A DNA stretch of 8,107 bases. Origin: Oscillospiraceae bacterium (GTDB lineage Bacteria; Bacillota; Clostridia; Oscillospirales; Oscillospiraceae). Below the pieces are notes generated by a model. That model made no database searches. It saw only the letters and a list, made by a program, of their open reading frames with translations, and was not told the DNA's origin. How positions within the stretch are numbered: the stretch's first letter is position 1; every line of letters begins with the position of its first letter. Positions 1 to 7,074 of the stretch are shown here, in pieces. Where the stretch lies: assembly GCA_021199595.1 (NCBI GenBank), contig JAJQHT010000330.1, positions 1,331-9,437 of the forward strand, given 5' to 3'. The translations under genes were made by a program, and so were the position numbers.

Positions 1-611
1 GCCGTATAGGGCGGATACTGGAAATCCCCCAGAGGGGCAAACTCCGGCAGCGCGGGGTAAGCCTCCTCGGGCGCGGCCCAGGTCTGGCCGCAGGTGCGGT
101 CAACGTCCTTCTCATAGCGCATATGCCATATGCGCCAGCCGGACGCCTCCCTCACGAAATCGACGGCAAACCAGCCCCAGGTCCAGCGGGCGCGGGGGCC
201 GCAGGTCTCCACGTCGTTTCTGGCTCCCTGGCAGCACCAGAGGCCCTTGGCGGTCTGGCCGTCCGCCGCCACCTCGATGATGGGGCTGGCCATCGGCTCC
301 ACCTTAAAGGGGCCGACGCCGTAAATTTCCTCCGCCGTCTTGTCTCCCAGCTTTTCCGGGAACCGCTTTTGCAGCAGGGAGGCCACCAGGGCGTTTCGCT
401 CAACGCACGCGTCGTAATAGCCCCGCACCGCGTCCGCGCCCAGGTACCAGCCGTCGTTAAAGCCGAGCTGCGGCTCGTTTTCGCTCCAGAGGAGGTCGAA
501 CACCTCCCCCTCCCGGTTGAGCAGGACAAGGTTTGCATACTTGCCCATCAGGTTTTTGATGGCCCGCTGATCCTCCCAGCGAGTCGTCAGCTGTTCGGTT
601 GTAAATTCCAT
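1..611 (-). CDS. SnoaL/NTF2-like domain protein, C-terminus cut by window edge
   Basis: The ATG is at 611-609 and the frame stays open for 203 codons to the left edge, so the C-terminus is missing. An AGGAGG at 624-629 lies 12 bases upstream of the ATG. The start (EDQRAIKNLMGKYANL, residues 13-28) resembles the first helix of SnoaL_4-type NTF2-fold proteins. Further matches are a GADAVRGYY segment (58-66) and paired hydrophobic, Trp-rich strands near 142-165 (WTWGWFAVDF, then GWRIWHMRYE), which fit the closing beta strands of the cone-shaped fold. This fold includes polyketide cyclases, ketosteroid isomerase-like enzymes and the bile acid 7-alpha-dehydratase BaiE. Length already exceeds a typical single SnoaL domain (about 130-170 residues), with a Pro-rich tail after about residue 180. 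There are several Cys (69, 126, 127, 137, 174) but no obvious metal motif. It follows the flavoenzyme gene by 19 bases, suggesting a shared pathway. The fold call is by pattern recognition only; the catalytic role, whether dehydratase, isomerase or binding protein, is unknown. Confidence 0.72.
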   Translation of the reverse strand, partial: MEFTTEQLTTRWEDQRAIKNLMGKYANLVLLNREGEVFDLLWSENEPQLGFNDGWYLGADAVRGYYDACVERNALVASLLQKRFPEKLGDKTAEEIYGVGPFKVEPMASPIIEVAADGQTAKGLWCCQGARNDVETCGPRARWTWGWFAVDFVREASGWRIWHMRYEKDVDRTCGQTWAAPEEAYPALPEFAPLGDFQYPPYT

Positions 612-623
612 CGCAGAATACTA

Positions 624-629
624 CCTCCT
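624..629 (-). promoter_or_regulatory. Ribosome binding site of the SnoaL-like gene
   Basis: A perfect AGGAGG lies in the 19-base gap between the reductase stop (633-631) and the ATG at 611-609. The spacing of 12 bases is slightly long. No other in-frame ATG occurs before Met22, so this site supports the chosen start. Confidence 0.7.
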
Positions 630-630
630 G

Positions 631-2571
631 TTATCTGTATCCAAGCGTCACAATGGCGTCGTAGGCGTCGCGGGTGCCGTTCATGATTTTCGCGGCCTTC
701 CGGGCGTCGCCAATGACGTAAAACTCCTTCACGAGAGGGCGCAGTGCCTCCACCTCCGCGCTGCGGGAGCGCATTCCGGAGGCCATAACCACCGTGTCGC
801 AGGGGAAGAAGACCTCCTTCCCGTCCTTATCCAGGGCGTAGACGCCCTTTTCGTCTATCTTCGTGCAGCGCATCCCCGTGGCCTGGGTGATGTTCTTCCG
901 GGTCTCTATCTCGTGCATCAGGCCAATGCGGTGCATCCGCGCGGCGTTGGCCGCAAGCGTGTCTATCATTTCCAGAATGACGACGTCGTGGCCCTTGCTC
1001 GCAAGATCCACCGCCTCCTCGCAGCCGATGAACCCGCCGCCGATAATCACCACGGATTTCCCAATCTCCGTCTGCGGGGTGATATAGGCCCCGAATATCA
1101 CATTCTCTCCGTCCGCGCCGGGCACCGGCACGCCGAACGGCTCGCCGCCCACGGCGGCGATAAGCACGTCGGGCTTCACCTCGTCCACGATTTCCTTCGT
1201 GACCGGGGTATTCAGCCGCACCTCCGCGCCGCAGCGTATGACCTTTGCCGCCTGGCTGTCGCGGTACCGGCGCATCGGCTCCTTGAACCAGGTGTCGTTG
1301 TCCGCAAAGCGCAGCGCGCCCAGCCGGTCGCTCGCCTCGCACAGCACGACCTCATGGCCCCGCTCCACGCCGAGCAGCGCGGCCTCCATGCCCGCAGGGC
1401 CGCCCCCGGCGATAAGTATCTTCTTGTGTACATAAGTGGGCAGCGGGTGGAACACCTCGCATTCCCGCCCGATATACGGGTTCACCGAGCAGCGGATGAC
1501 CCGGTTTTTCATCATCCCGCTCTGGCACTCCGTGCAGCGGACGCAGGGGGTGATCTCCTCCGGCTTCCCCTCCATGACCTTCCTCGGCAGGAATGGGTCG
1601 GCGATCAGCGCCCGGCCCATGGCGATGGCGTCCACGCCGGTGTCCGCGAGGAATTTCTCCATATCGTCCGGCATATTGAACGCGCCCACGGTCAGCACCG
1701 GGGTCTTGACGTGCTTTTTGATCTCCGCCGCGAGGTAGCCGTTGAACATATCCTTCTGGAACGCCCCGGGATGCATCAGCACGGCGGAATACTCCTCCTG
1801 CTGCGTGCCGGCGGATACATGGATAAGGTCAACCTTCCCGTCCAGCATTTTGGCGATCTCCACGCCCTCCTCCGGGCCGTAGCCGCCCTCGATATACTCC
1901 GTGCCGGAGATGCGGATCTCAATGGGGAACTGCCGCCCCACGGCGGCCCGTATCTTTTCTATCACCAGCAGGGGGAACCGCATACGGTTTTCCAGGCTGC
2001 CGCCCCACTTGTCTATCCGATGGTTGGTGACGGGGCTGAGAAACTGGTGGAGAAGCCACCCGTGGCCCCCGTGTAGCATGACCATATCGAAGCCGAAGTC
2101 CCGGGCGTTTCTCGCGCCCTCGGCGAACTTGTCCGCCACCCAGTACATCTGCTCCTCGGTCATCTCTATGACCTCGTCCCCCCAGGGGTCGATATACCCG
2201 GAGGGGCCGAAGGCGCACTTGCCGCCGATAAACTCCGGGGCGCAGAGCGCACCGCCGTGGTCGATTTCCACCGAGGCCATCGCGCCCCCGGCGTGTATCG
2301 CGTCCGCCACAGCGCAGAGATATGGGGCCGCGGAGGGGTCGTTTATCCCTACCTGCTGCGGATGGCTGCGGCCTGTGTCCAGGTCAACGATCACGTCCCC
2401 CACCGGCACTACCGCCGCGCCGCCCAGGGCGCGGAGCTTATAGTATTCTATATTTTCCTTGGAATAATGCTCCTCCGGCCCCAGCTCTGCCAGGGACGTC
2501 GGCGAGGAGAACATTCGGTTTTTCACAGTTATGCCGCCGATTTTCAGCGGCGCCAATAGGCGTTCATACAT
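631..2571 (-). CDS. Old Yellow Enzyme-family FMN/FAD/[4Fe-4S] NADH:flavin oxidoreductase (2,4-dienoyl-CoA reductase/BaiCD-BaiH-like)
   Basis: The 646-residue length matches the three-domain 2,4-dienoyl-CoA reductase/trimethylamine dehydrogenase family. Residues 1-335 are an FMN-binding TIM barrel: family motif HGGHGW at 167-172, the GGSLENR stretch at 190-196, and the phosphate-binding GRALIADP at 319-326. Cys343, 346, 349 and 361 (CxxCxxC-x11-C) are the expected [4Fe-4S] ligands. A Rossmann FAD/ADP-binding motif GGGPAG lies at 389-394, with an acidic strand end at Glu412. A second GGGFIG at 511-516, with Glu534 ending the next strand, suggests NADH rather than NADPH. A GDA motif (621-623) closes the flavin domain. 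Family members pass hydride from NAD(P)H via FAD and the cluster to FMN, which reduces activated C=C bonds; BaiCD and BaiH do this on bile acid enones. A Trp (172) sits where many relatives have Tyr. AAAGGAG lies 7 bases before the ATG. The enzyme is probably cytoplasmic, since no signal or membrane segment is seen. The substrate cannot be assigned. Confidence 0.93.
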   Translation of the reverse strand: MYERLLAPLKIGGITVKNRMFSSPTSLAELGPEEHYSKENIEYYKLRALGGAAVVPVGDVIVDLDTGRSHPQQVGINDPSAAPYLCAVADAIHAGGAMASVEIDHGGALCAPEFIGGKCAFGPSGYIDPWGDEVIEMTEEQMYWVADKFAEGARNARDFGFDMVMLHGGHGWLLHQFLSPVTNHRIDKWGGSLENRMRFPLLVIEKIRAAVGRQFPIEIRISGTEYIEGGYGPEEGVEIAKMLDGKVDLIHVSAGTQQEEYSAVLMHPGAFQKDMFNGYLAAEIKKHVKTPVLTVGAFNMPDDMEKFLADTGVDAIAMGRALIADPFLPRKVMEGKPEEITPCVRCTECQSGMMKNRVIRCSVNPYIGRECEVFHPLPTYVHKKILIAGGGPAGMEAALLGVERGHEVVLCEASDRLGALRFADNDTWFKEPMRRYRDSQAAKVIRCGAEVRLNTPVTKEIVDEVKPDVLIAAVGGEPFGVPVPGADGENVIFGAYITPQTEIGKSVVIIGGGFIGCEEAVDLASKGHDVVILEMIDTLAANAARMHRIGLMHEIETRKNITQATGMRCTKIDEKGVYALDKDGKEVFFPCDTVVMASGMRSRSAEVEALRPLVKEFYVIGDARKAAKIMNGTRDAYDAIVTLGYR

Positions 2572-2578
2572 GGATTTA

Positions 2579-2585
2579 CTCCTTT
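2579..2585 (-). promoter_or_regulatory. Ribosome binding site of the flavoenzyme gene
   Basis: AAAGGAG lies 7 bases upstream of the ATG at 2571-2569, in the 27-base gap after the membrane protein stop at 2601-2599. It fixes the start of the 646-residue protein, which begins with MYERLLAPLKIGG, a normal beginning for this family. Confidence 0.75.
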
Positions 2586-2598
2586 CCCTCCCTCCGGG

Positions 2599-3120
2599 TC
2601 ACATGGACTGTTCGCAGGGATTTTTCTGGATATACACCCGCACGGCTGCGAGCAGACCCGCACACACAAGCTGGCGCAGAAGATACAGCAGCTCCGCCCC
2701 CAGCGGACTGCCGTCCCGGAAGGCCGCGATATACACAAGCTCCACCACGACCATGGCCGCGGACAGGATGACGGCCCAAAGGCTTGCCCTTTTCATCCGC
2801 CGCCAGGAGCAGTGCCAGTCCCGATAGGTCAGCCGCTCCTCCTTTTGGAGCAGCAGATTCACAAGCCCGATGCAGAGATACAGCAGCGGGACTATCACCA
2901 AAAGCTGGGCCGGAGCGGCGGGCCGCCACATCCCTCCCGCCGAGGGGAGAAACGCCGTCAGCGCATAGAAAATCACCGCGCCGGCGGTCAGCAGACCCGT
3001 CACGAGCTTTGCCTGCCGCAGCCCGTGGGGGAGGGTGTAATACTCCCCCACATAGACAAAATCTGTTTTGCCGTTTTCGGTCTTCCGCTTCTCCCAGCCC
3101 TGGAAGTACCACTGATTCAT
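2599..3120 (-). CDS. Unknown four-helix integral membrane protein (173 aa)
   Basis: I do not recognise a named family. A short N-terminal soluble part (1-36) is rich in aromatic and charged residues (NQWYFQGWEKRK, then GEYYTLPHGL). Four hydrophobic segments follow, at about 38-58, 70-91, 112-134 and 141-163. The loop between the second and third is strongly basic (RLTYRDWHCSWRRMKR, 96-111), so by the positive-inside rule that loop, and probably both ends, face the cytoplasm. No catalytic motif, heme ligand pair or transporter signature is visible. The ATG at 3120 lies 2 bases after the stop of the upstream ATPase gene. The nearest good ribosome binding site (AAAGGAG, 3138-3144) is 17 bases from this ATG but 11 from an in-frame TTG at 3126-3124 that overlaps the ATPase stop, so the true start may be TTG, adding two residues. 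A longer open frame reaching back to 3396 lies inside the ATPase gene and is not credible. The position suggests translational coupling with the importer; a role as accessory subunit or as membrane partner of the reductase is speculation. Confidence 0.82.
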   Translation of the reverse strand: MNQWYFQGWEKRKTENGKTDFVYVGEYYTLPHGLRQAKLVTGLLTAGAVIFYALTAFLPSAGGMWRPAAPAQLLVIVPLLYLCIGLVNLLLQKEERLTYRDWHCSWRRMKRASLWAVILSAAMVVVELVYIAAFRDGSPLGAELLYLLRQLVCAGLLAAVRVYIQKNPCEQSM

Positions 3121-3122
3121 TC

Positions 3123-4082
3123 TCAAAGCGAATTGATCTCCTTTGCGTGATGGCAGGCGACAAAATGGCCGGGGGCCAGCTCCTCCTGTTGAGGCATCTC
3201 CTGATGGCAGATGTCGCTCGCGTGGGGGCACCGGGCCGCGAAGCGGCAGCCGGGCTTGGGATTCACGGGGCTTGTCACCTCGCCGGAGAGCACGATGTCC
3301 GGCTTTTTCACATGGAGCGACGGAATGGGGATGGCCGCGAGCAGCCCCTTCGTGTAGGGGTGCAGCGGCTGGGCGAACAGCTCCTTCGAGGGGCATTTTT
3401 CGACCATGCAGCCGCAGTACATCACGAGGATGTCGTGGCTAATATGCTTCACAACGGAGAGGTTGTGCGTGATGAACACATACGTAAGGCCCTTTTCTAT
3501 CTGCAATTCCTTCAAAAGGTTCAGCACCTGCGCCTGGATGGACACGTCCAGCGCCGATACCGGCTCATCGCAGACAATGAACTTGGGATCCACGCTCAGC
3601 GCGCGGGCAATGCCGATACGCTGGCGGCGGCCGCCGTCAAGCTCATGGGGATAGGAATAGGAAAAGCGCCTCGCGAGGCCCACGGTATCCATCAGCTCCT
3701 GCACCTTCTTCTCCAGCGCAGGGCCTTTGGCCAGGTGCAGCGCCTTGAGCGGCTCCGCGATCAGGTCGGACACGCACATACGCGGGTCGAGGGAGGAATA
3801 CGGATCCTGGAAGATGATCTGCATCTTCCGGCGCAGCTCCTTGCGCTTTTTCTTCTCCGGGTGCGTGACGTTCTCCCCCTCGAAGAAGAAGTCGCCGCCG
3901 GTGGCGTCCAGCAGGCCCACCAGCACCCGTCCCAGGGTGGATTTGCCGCAGCCGGACTCGCCCACCACACCCAGGGTGGTCTTTTCGTCCACGGTGAAGG
4001 ACACCTGCTCCACAGCGTGAAGCGGGCCGTTTGGCGTTGTATAGTATTTGGAAAGCGCCTTGGCTTCCAGCAGATGTTCCAT
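3123..4082 (-). CDS. dppF: Oligopeptide/dipeptide ABC transporter ATP-binding protein, DppF-like
   Basis: This 319-residue ATPase powers the importer from the cytoplasmic side, paired with the DppD-like subunit. It has Walker A GESGCGKST (41-49), a Q-loop at FQDP (91-94), Walker B ending in CDEP (171-174) and the H-loop His206. The signature reads LDGGRRQR (148-155), with Asp in place of the usual Ser of LSGGQ. The C-terminal oligopeptide-transporter extension has Cys279, 285, 292 and 310 (C-x5-C-x6-C-x17-C), a pattern that binds a [4Fe-4S] cluster in characterised Dpp/Opp ATPases. The length is normal for DppF/OppF. The ATG overlaps the dppD stop by one base (TAATG), with GAGGAGG ten bases upstream inside dppD, so the two subunits are translationally coupled. 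DppF and OppF cannot be separated from sequence alone. Confidence 0.94.
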   Translation of the reverse strand: MEHLLEAKALSKYYTTPNGPLHAVEQVSFTVDEKTTLGVVGESGCGKSTLGRVLVGLLDATGGDFFFEGENVTHPEKKKRKELRRKMQIIFQDPYSSLDPRMCVSDLIAEPLKALHLAKGPALEKKVQELMDTVGLARRFSYSYPHELDGGRRQRIGIARALSVDPKFIVCDEPVSALDVSIQAQVLNLLKELQIEKGLTYVFITHNLSVVKHISHDILVMYCGCMVEKCPSKELFAQPLHPYTKGLLAAIPIPSLHVKKPDIVLSGEVTSPVNPKPGCRFAARCPHASDICHQEMPQQEELAPGHFVACHHAKEINSL

Positions 4083-5128
4083 TATTGTCCAGCCTCCTCA
4101 TCCTTCATAGAAATGCCCATGGCAAGCGGCGGCGTATAGTCGGGGTCGCCCAGGATGGCGTTGGGGCTGGCGTCCTTCTGGGTGTGGTGGCAGCGCACCA
4201 GATGCCCGGGGCCAAGCTCCCGCGTCTCCGGCATGGTCTCTATGCACTCCTTCGTCGCGAGCTTGCACCGGGGATGGAAGGGGCAGCCGGACGGCAGGTT
4301 AATGGGGTCGGGCATAAGCCCCGGAATGGGAGAGAGATACTCCACGTCCACGTCCAGCCGGGGCAGGGAGCCGAACAGGCCCTTCGTATAGGGGTGGGCC
4401 GTGTGGTCAAATATGGCCTCCACCGGGCCGTATTCAATGATGTTGCCCGCGTACATGATGGCGACGTCGTCGCAGCTCTCCGCCACGATGCCAAGGTCGT
4501 GGGTGATGAGAAGCATGGCGGTGCCAAGCTCCTTTTTGAGGTCGTTTATCATCCGCAGCACCTGCGCCTGGATGGTCACGTCCAGGGCGGTGGTCGGCTC
4601 GTCCGCCAGCAAAAGCTTCGGGTTGCAGGCCAGGGCAATGGCAATCACGATGCGCTGCTTCATGCCGCCGGAGAACTGATGGGGATAGTCCTTCGCGCGG
4701 TCGCTGCTGATGCCCACCTTGTCCAGAATCTCCAGCATCCGCTGCTGGCACTCGACGCCGCTGCAGTGCTGGTGGCGGTTGATGACCTCCGCGATCTGGT
4801 CGCCCACGGTCATCACCGGGTTCAGCGCCGTCATGGGATCCTGGAAAATCATGGAGATCTCATTGCCCCGGAGATCCTGCACGTCCTTTTCCGGCATGGT
4901 CAGGATGTCCTCGCCCTTATAGGTGATGGAGCCGGAGAGGATCTTGCCCGGCTCCGGCACCAGGCGCAGGATGCCGAGGGCGGTGGTGGTCTTGCCGGCG
5001 CCGGTCTCGCCCACGAGGCCGAGGGTGCGTCCCTCGTCCACATGGAGGGAGATGCCGTTGACCGCCTTGACCTCGCCGTTTTCTGTCATAAAATGAATGG
5101 ACAGGTCTTGAATATCCAATAAGCTCAT
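4082..5128 (-). CDS. dppD: Oligopeptide/dipeptide ABC transporter ATP-binding protein, DppD-like
   Basis: This 348-residue ATPase is the partner of the DppF-like subunit. Motifs are complete and canonical: Walker A GETGAGKT (40-47), Q-loop FQDP (95-98), signature FSGGMKQR (152-159), Walker B LLLADEP (172-178), D-loop ALDV (181-184) and H-loop His210. The C-terminal family extension (about 240-318) holds Cys282, 288, 295 and 313, the same C-x5-C-x6-C-x17-C pattern as its partner. A tail of about 30 residues follows, ending in an acidic stretch (KDEEAGQ). The ATG at 5128 lies 7 bases after the permease stop, with GTGAGG overlapping that stop as a ribosome binding site 5 bases upstream. The canonical signature contrasts with the altered one in DppF, so the two nucleotide sites of the heterodimer may not be equal. 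Confidence 0.95.
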   Translation of the reverse strand: MSLLDIQDLSIHFMTENGEVKAVNGISLHVDEGRTLGLVGETGAGKTTTALGILRLVPEPGKILSGSITYKGEDILTMPEKDVQDLRGNEISMIFQDPMTALNPVMTVGDQIAEVINRHQHCSGVECQQRMLEILDKVGISSDRAKDYPHQFSGGMKQRIVIAIALACNPKLLLADEPTTALDVTIQAQVLRMINDLKKELGTAMLLITHDLGIVAESCDDVAIMYAGNIIEYGPVEAIFDHTAHPYTKGLFGSLPRLDVDVEYLSPIPGLMPDPINLPSGCPFHPRCKLATKECIETMPETRELGPGHLVRCHHTQKDASPNAILGDPDYTPPLAMGISMKDEEAGQ

Positions 5129-5135
5129 GGCCGCC

Positions 5136-6047
5136 TCACTTTCTCATCCGGGGATCCATCGCGTCCCGCAGGCCGTCGCCCAGAAGGTTAAAGGCCAGCA
5201 TGGTCAGGATTATGAACATGGCCGGGAACACAATGACGTGCCAGCGGGTGCTGAACTGGTAAATATAGTCCAGGCCGGTGTTGAGGATATTGCCCCATTC
5301 CGGCGTGGGGGGCTGCACGCCCAGCCCCAGGAAGGACAGGCCCGCAATGGCCATGATGGAGCCGCCCAGGTACAGGGACGCCTGCACGATGATAGGGGCC
5401 AGCGTGTTGGGGATAACATGGCGCATAATGATGCGGAAATATCCCTCACCGAAGGACTGCGCCGCCTCGATATACTCCTGGCTGCGAATCAACAGCGTGG
5501 AGCCGCGCAGCTGCCGGGCGATGATAGGTATGGTGCCGACGGCGATGGCCAGGGCCGTGTTGAAAACGCCCGAGCCGAGCGCAACCGACACGCATATTGC
5601 AAGCATTAGTCCCGGTATCGCCATGATAACATCCATCAGCCGCATGAGGACGCTGTCAAGACCTCCGCCGAAGAAGCCGCACAGCGCGCCCACGACCATG
5701 CCGACCACAATGCCTATCGCCACGGCGATCAGCGCCACCATGAGGGAATACCGTCCGCCGTACAGAAGCCGGGAGAACAGATCCCGCCCCTGCTCGTCGC
5801 AGCCCATGATATGCTCCGCGCTTGGCAGAGCGAAGCGCAGGGACAGGTCTGCCTCCGCATAATCATAGGGCGCGAGGAAGTTTGCGAATACCACCGCCAG
5901 GATGAGCACGCACAGAAACACCAGGCAGACCATCGCGACGGGATTTTTCCTCAGCCTGTGCCAAATCTCACCGAAGTAGCTCCGCTTTTTGGGGATTTTT
6001 TCCAGCTGCTCTTCCTCAATGGGCTGAACTTTTTCCTTCACTTCCAT
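5136..6047 (-). CDS. dppC: Oligopeptide/dipeptide ABC transporter permease, DppC-like
   Basis: This 303-residue inner-membrane permease is of DppC/OppC type. A charged cytoplasmic N-terminus (1-36, with KRSYFGEIWHRLRKNP before the first helix) precedes a first membrane segment at about 37-58. The conserved periplasmic stretch LGCDEQGRD-type appears here as MGCDEQGRDLFSRLLYGGR (81-99), a hallmark of DppC proteins. Further hydrophobic segments lie at about 102-125, 137-158, 160-179, 218-243 and 268-290. The EAA loop that docks on the ATPase is at about 191-214 (EYIEAAQSFG, then RHVIPN). The end, RDAMDPRMRK, is the usual family terminus, so the gene is intact. A GGAGG lies 9 bases before the ATG, spanning the stop of the preceding permease gene; the gap is 4 bases. 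Confidence 0.95.
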   Translation of the reverse strand: MEVKEKVQPIEEEQLEKIPKKRSYFGEIWHRLRKNPVAMVCLVFLCVLILAVVFANFLAPYDYAEADLSLRFALPSAEHIMGCDEQGRDLFSRLLYGGRYSLMVALIAVAIGIVVGMVVGALCGFFGGGLDSVLMRLMDVIMAIPGLMLAICVSVALGSGVFNTALAIAVGTIPIIARQLRGSTLLIRSQEYIEAAQSFGEGYFRIIMRHVIPNTLAPIIVQASLYLGGSIMAIAGLSFLGLGVQPPTPEWGNILNTGLDYIYQFSTRWHVIVFPAMFIILTMLAFNLLGDGLRDAMDPRMRK

Positions 6048-6051
6048 GCTC

Positions 6052-7041
6052 TCACACCTCCGCCTGCGCCGCCGGGGACGCGGTTTTCTTTACCCTCTTC
6101 TTGCTGCTCGCCGCGTACTGCGCCTTGATGCGCGGGTCTATGGCCGCGTACACGAGGTCGGTCACCAGGTTCATGACAGACACCACCACGGCGCACACAA
6201 GCACGCAGCCCTGAACGGTGATGAAGTCCTTGCTGTTGATGGAGGAGTTAATCAGCATACCCATGCCGGGGATGTTGAAGATCATCTCCACCAGGATGGA
6301 ACCGGCCATAGCAGAGCCAAGTCCGTTGCCGATCATGGTGACGATGGGAATGAGGGCGTTTTTCAGAACGTGCTTCATGGTGACGTCCCGCTCCCAAATG
6401 CCCTTGGCCCGCGCCGTGCGGACATAGTCCTGCCGGATGACCTCCAGCACCGACGATCGCGTCATACGGGAGTTTTGCGACACCGGCCCGACCGCCGCCG
6501 CAATGACCGGCAGCACATAATGCGAGAAGCTCCCGCCGCCGGACACCGGGAACCACCCCAGCTGCACGGCAAAGACCATCATCAGCACCACGCCCACCAG
6601 GAATCCGGGAACGGCGTTCAGGAAGATGGCGAATATAGACGTGAGATAGTCAACGGGCGTGTTCTGATGCAGCGCCGCCGCGAGTCCCAGAGGGATCCCC
6701 AGGATGGTGGAAAGAATAATAGCGCCGAGGCTGATCTTCAGCGTGTTAGGAATACGGGCGGCGATAAGGCTCGCCACTGTCTGCCCGGAGTATATGTAGG
6801 ATTCTCCCATATCCCCATGCAGAAGCCCCCACAGGTAGCTGCCGAGCTGCACGATGTAGGGCCGATCCAGTCCCATGGACTCCCGCATAGCCGCAAGCTT
6901 GACAGGGTCATTCGCCTGCATTCCCAGCTTTATCATGGCCGGGTCGGTTGTGCTGAAATAGTTGATGGTAAAAATCACCACGATGGCCCCGAGGAGCACC
7001 GGGATGATGAGAAGCAAACGCCGGATGACATATCGAAACAT
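6052..7041 (-). CDS. dppB: Oligopeptide/dipeptide ABC transporter permease, DppB-like
   Basis: This 329-residue permease forms the translocation pore with the DppC-like protein. It begins MFRYVIRRLLLIIPVLLG, a textbook DppB/OppB start with a first helix at about 9-29. A periplasmic part follows with the family GLDRP (57-61) and GDMGESY (76-82) motifs. Helices lie at about 101-124, 134-160, 173-187, 231-253 and 279-299. The EAA cytoplasmic loop is at about 205-230 (DYVRTARAKG, then KHVLKNAL), and DPRIK (302-306) is the usual terminal motif, followed by a basic, Ala-rich tail of about 23 residues. The frame is open upstream to 7134, but that extension reads through the intergenic hairpin and adds 31 atypical residues. 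The ATG at 7041 has a G-rich ribosome binding site 6 bases away and matches the family start, so I chose it. Confidence 0.94.
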   Translation of the reverse strand: MFRYVIRRLLLIIPVLLGAIVVIFTINYFSTTDPAMIKLGMQANDPVKLAAMRESMGLDRPYIVQLGSYLWGLLHGDMGESYIYSGQTVASLIAARIPNTLKISLGAIILSTILGIPLGLAAALHQNTPVDYLTSIFAIFLNAVPGFLVGVVLMMVFAVQLGWFPVSGGGSFSHYVLPVIAAAVGPVSQNSRMTRSSVLEVIRQDYVRTARAKGIWERDVTMKHVLKNALIPIVTMIGNGLGSAMAGSILVEMIFNIPGMGMLINSSINSKDFITVQGCVLVCAVVVSVMNLVTDLVYAAIDPRIKAQYAASSKKRVKKTASPAAQAEV

Positions 7042-7047
7042 AAGCGT

Positions 7048-7055
7048 CCCCCCTT
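7048..7055 (-). promoter_or_regulatory. Ribosome binding site that sets the dppB start
   Basis: AAGGGGGG, read on the minus strand, lies 6 bases before the ATG at 7041-7039. It supports this start over the upstream in-frame ATG at 7134. The site lies just beyond the GC-rich hairpin at 7075-7103 and is left unpaired by it. Confidence 0.65.
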
Positions 7056-7074
7056 GCACTGTAAGTATCAAAAT

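Noticed and set aside
117..135. Perfect 9+1+9 palindrome GCGCATATG-C-CATATGCGC
   Set aside because: It lies inside the SnoaL-like coding region, encoding around residues 160-165, and is explained by the codons for Trp-His-Met-Arg. There is no promoter or second copy to suggest an operator.
913..2076. Long plus-strand open frame of 387 codons
   Set aside because: It is antisense to the flavoenzyme, His- and Arg-rich with no recognisable domain, typical of high-GC shadow frames.
3121..3396. Start at 3396 for the small membrane protein, giving 265 residues
   Set aside because: The extra 92 residues overlap the DppF gene in another frame and are Arg/Pro/Gly-rich, as expected for a shadow frame; the start at 3120 (or TTG 3126) fits the operon spacing.
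2784..4139. Plus-strand open frame of 451 codons
   Set aside because: It is antisense to the membrane protein and the DppF ATPase, is low-complexity in composition and has no domain; a shadow frame.
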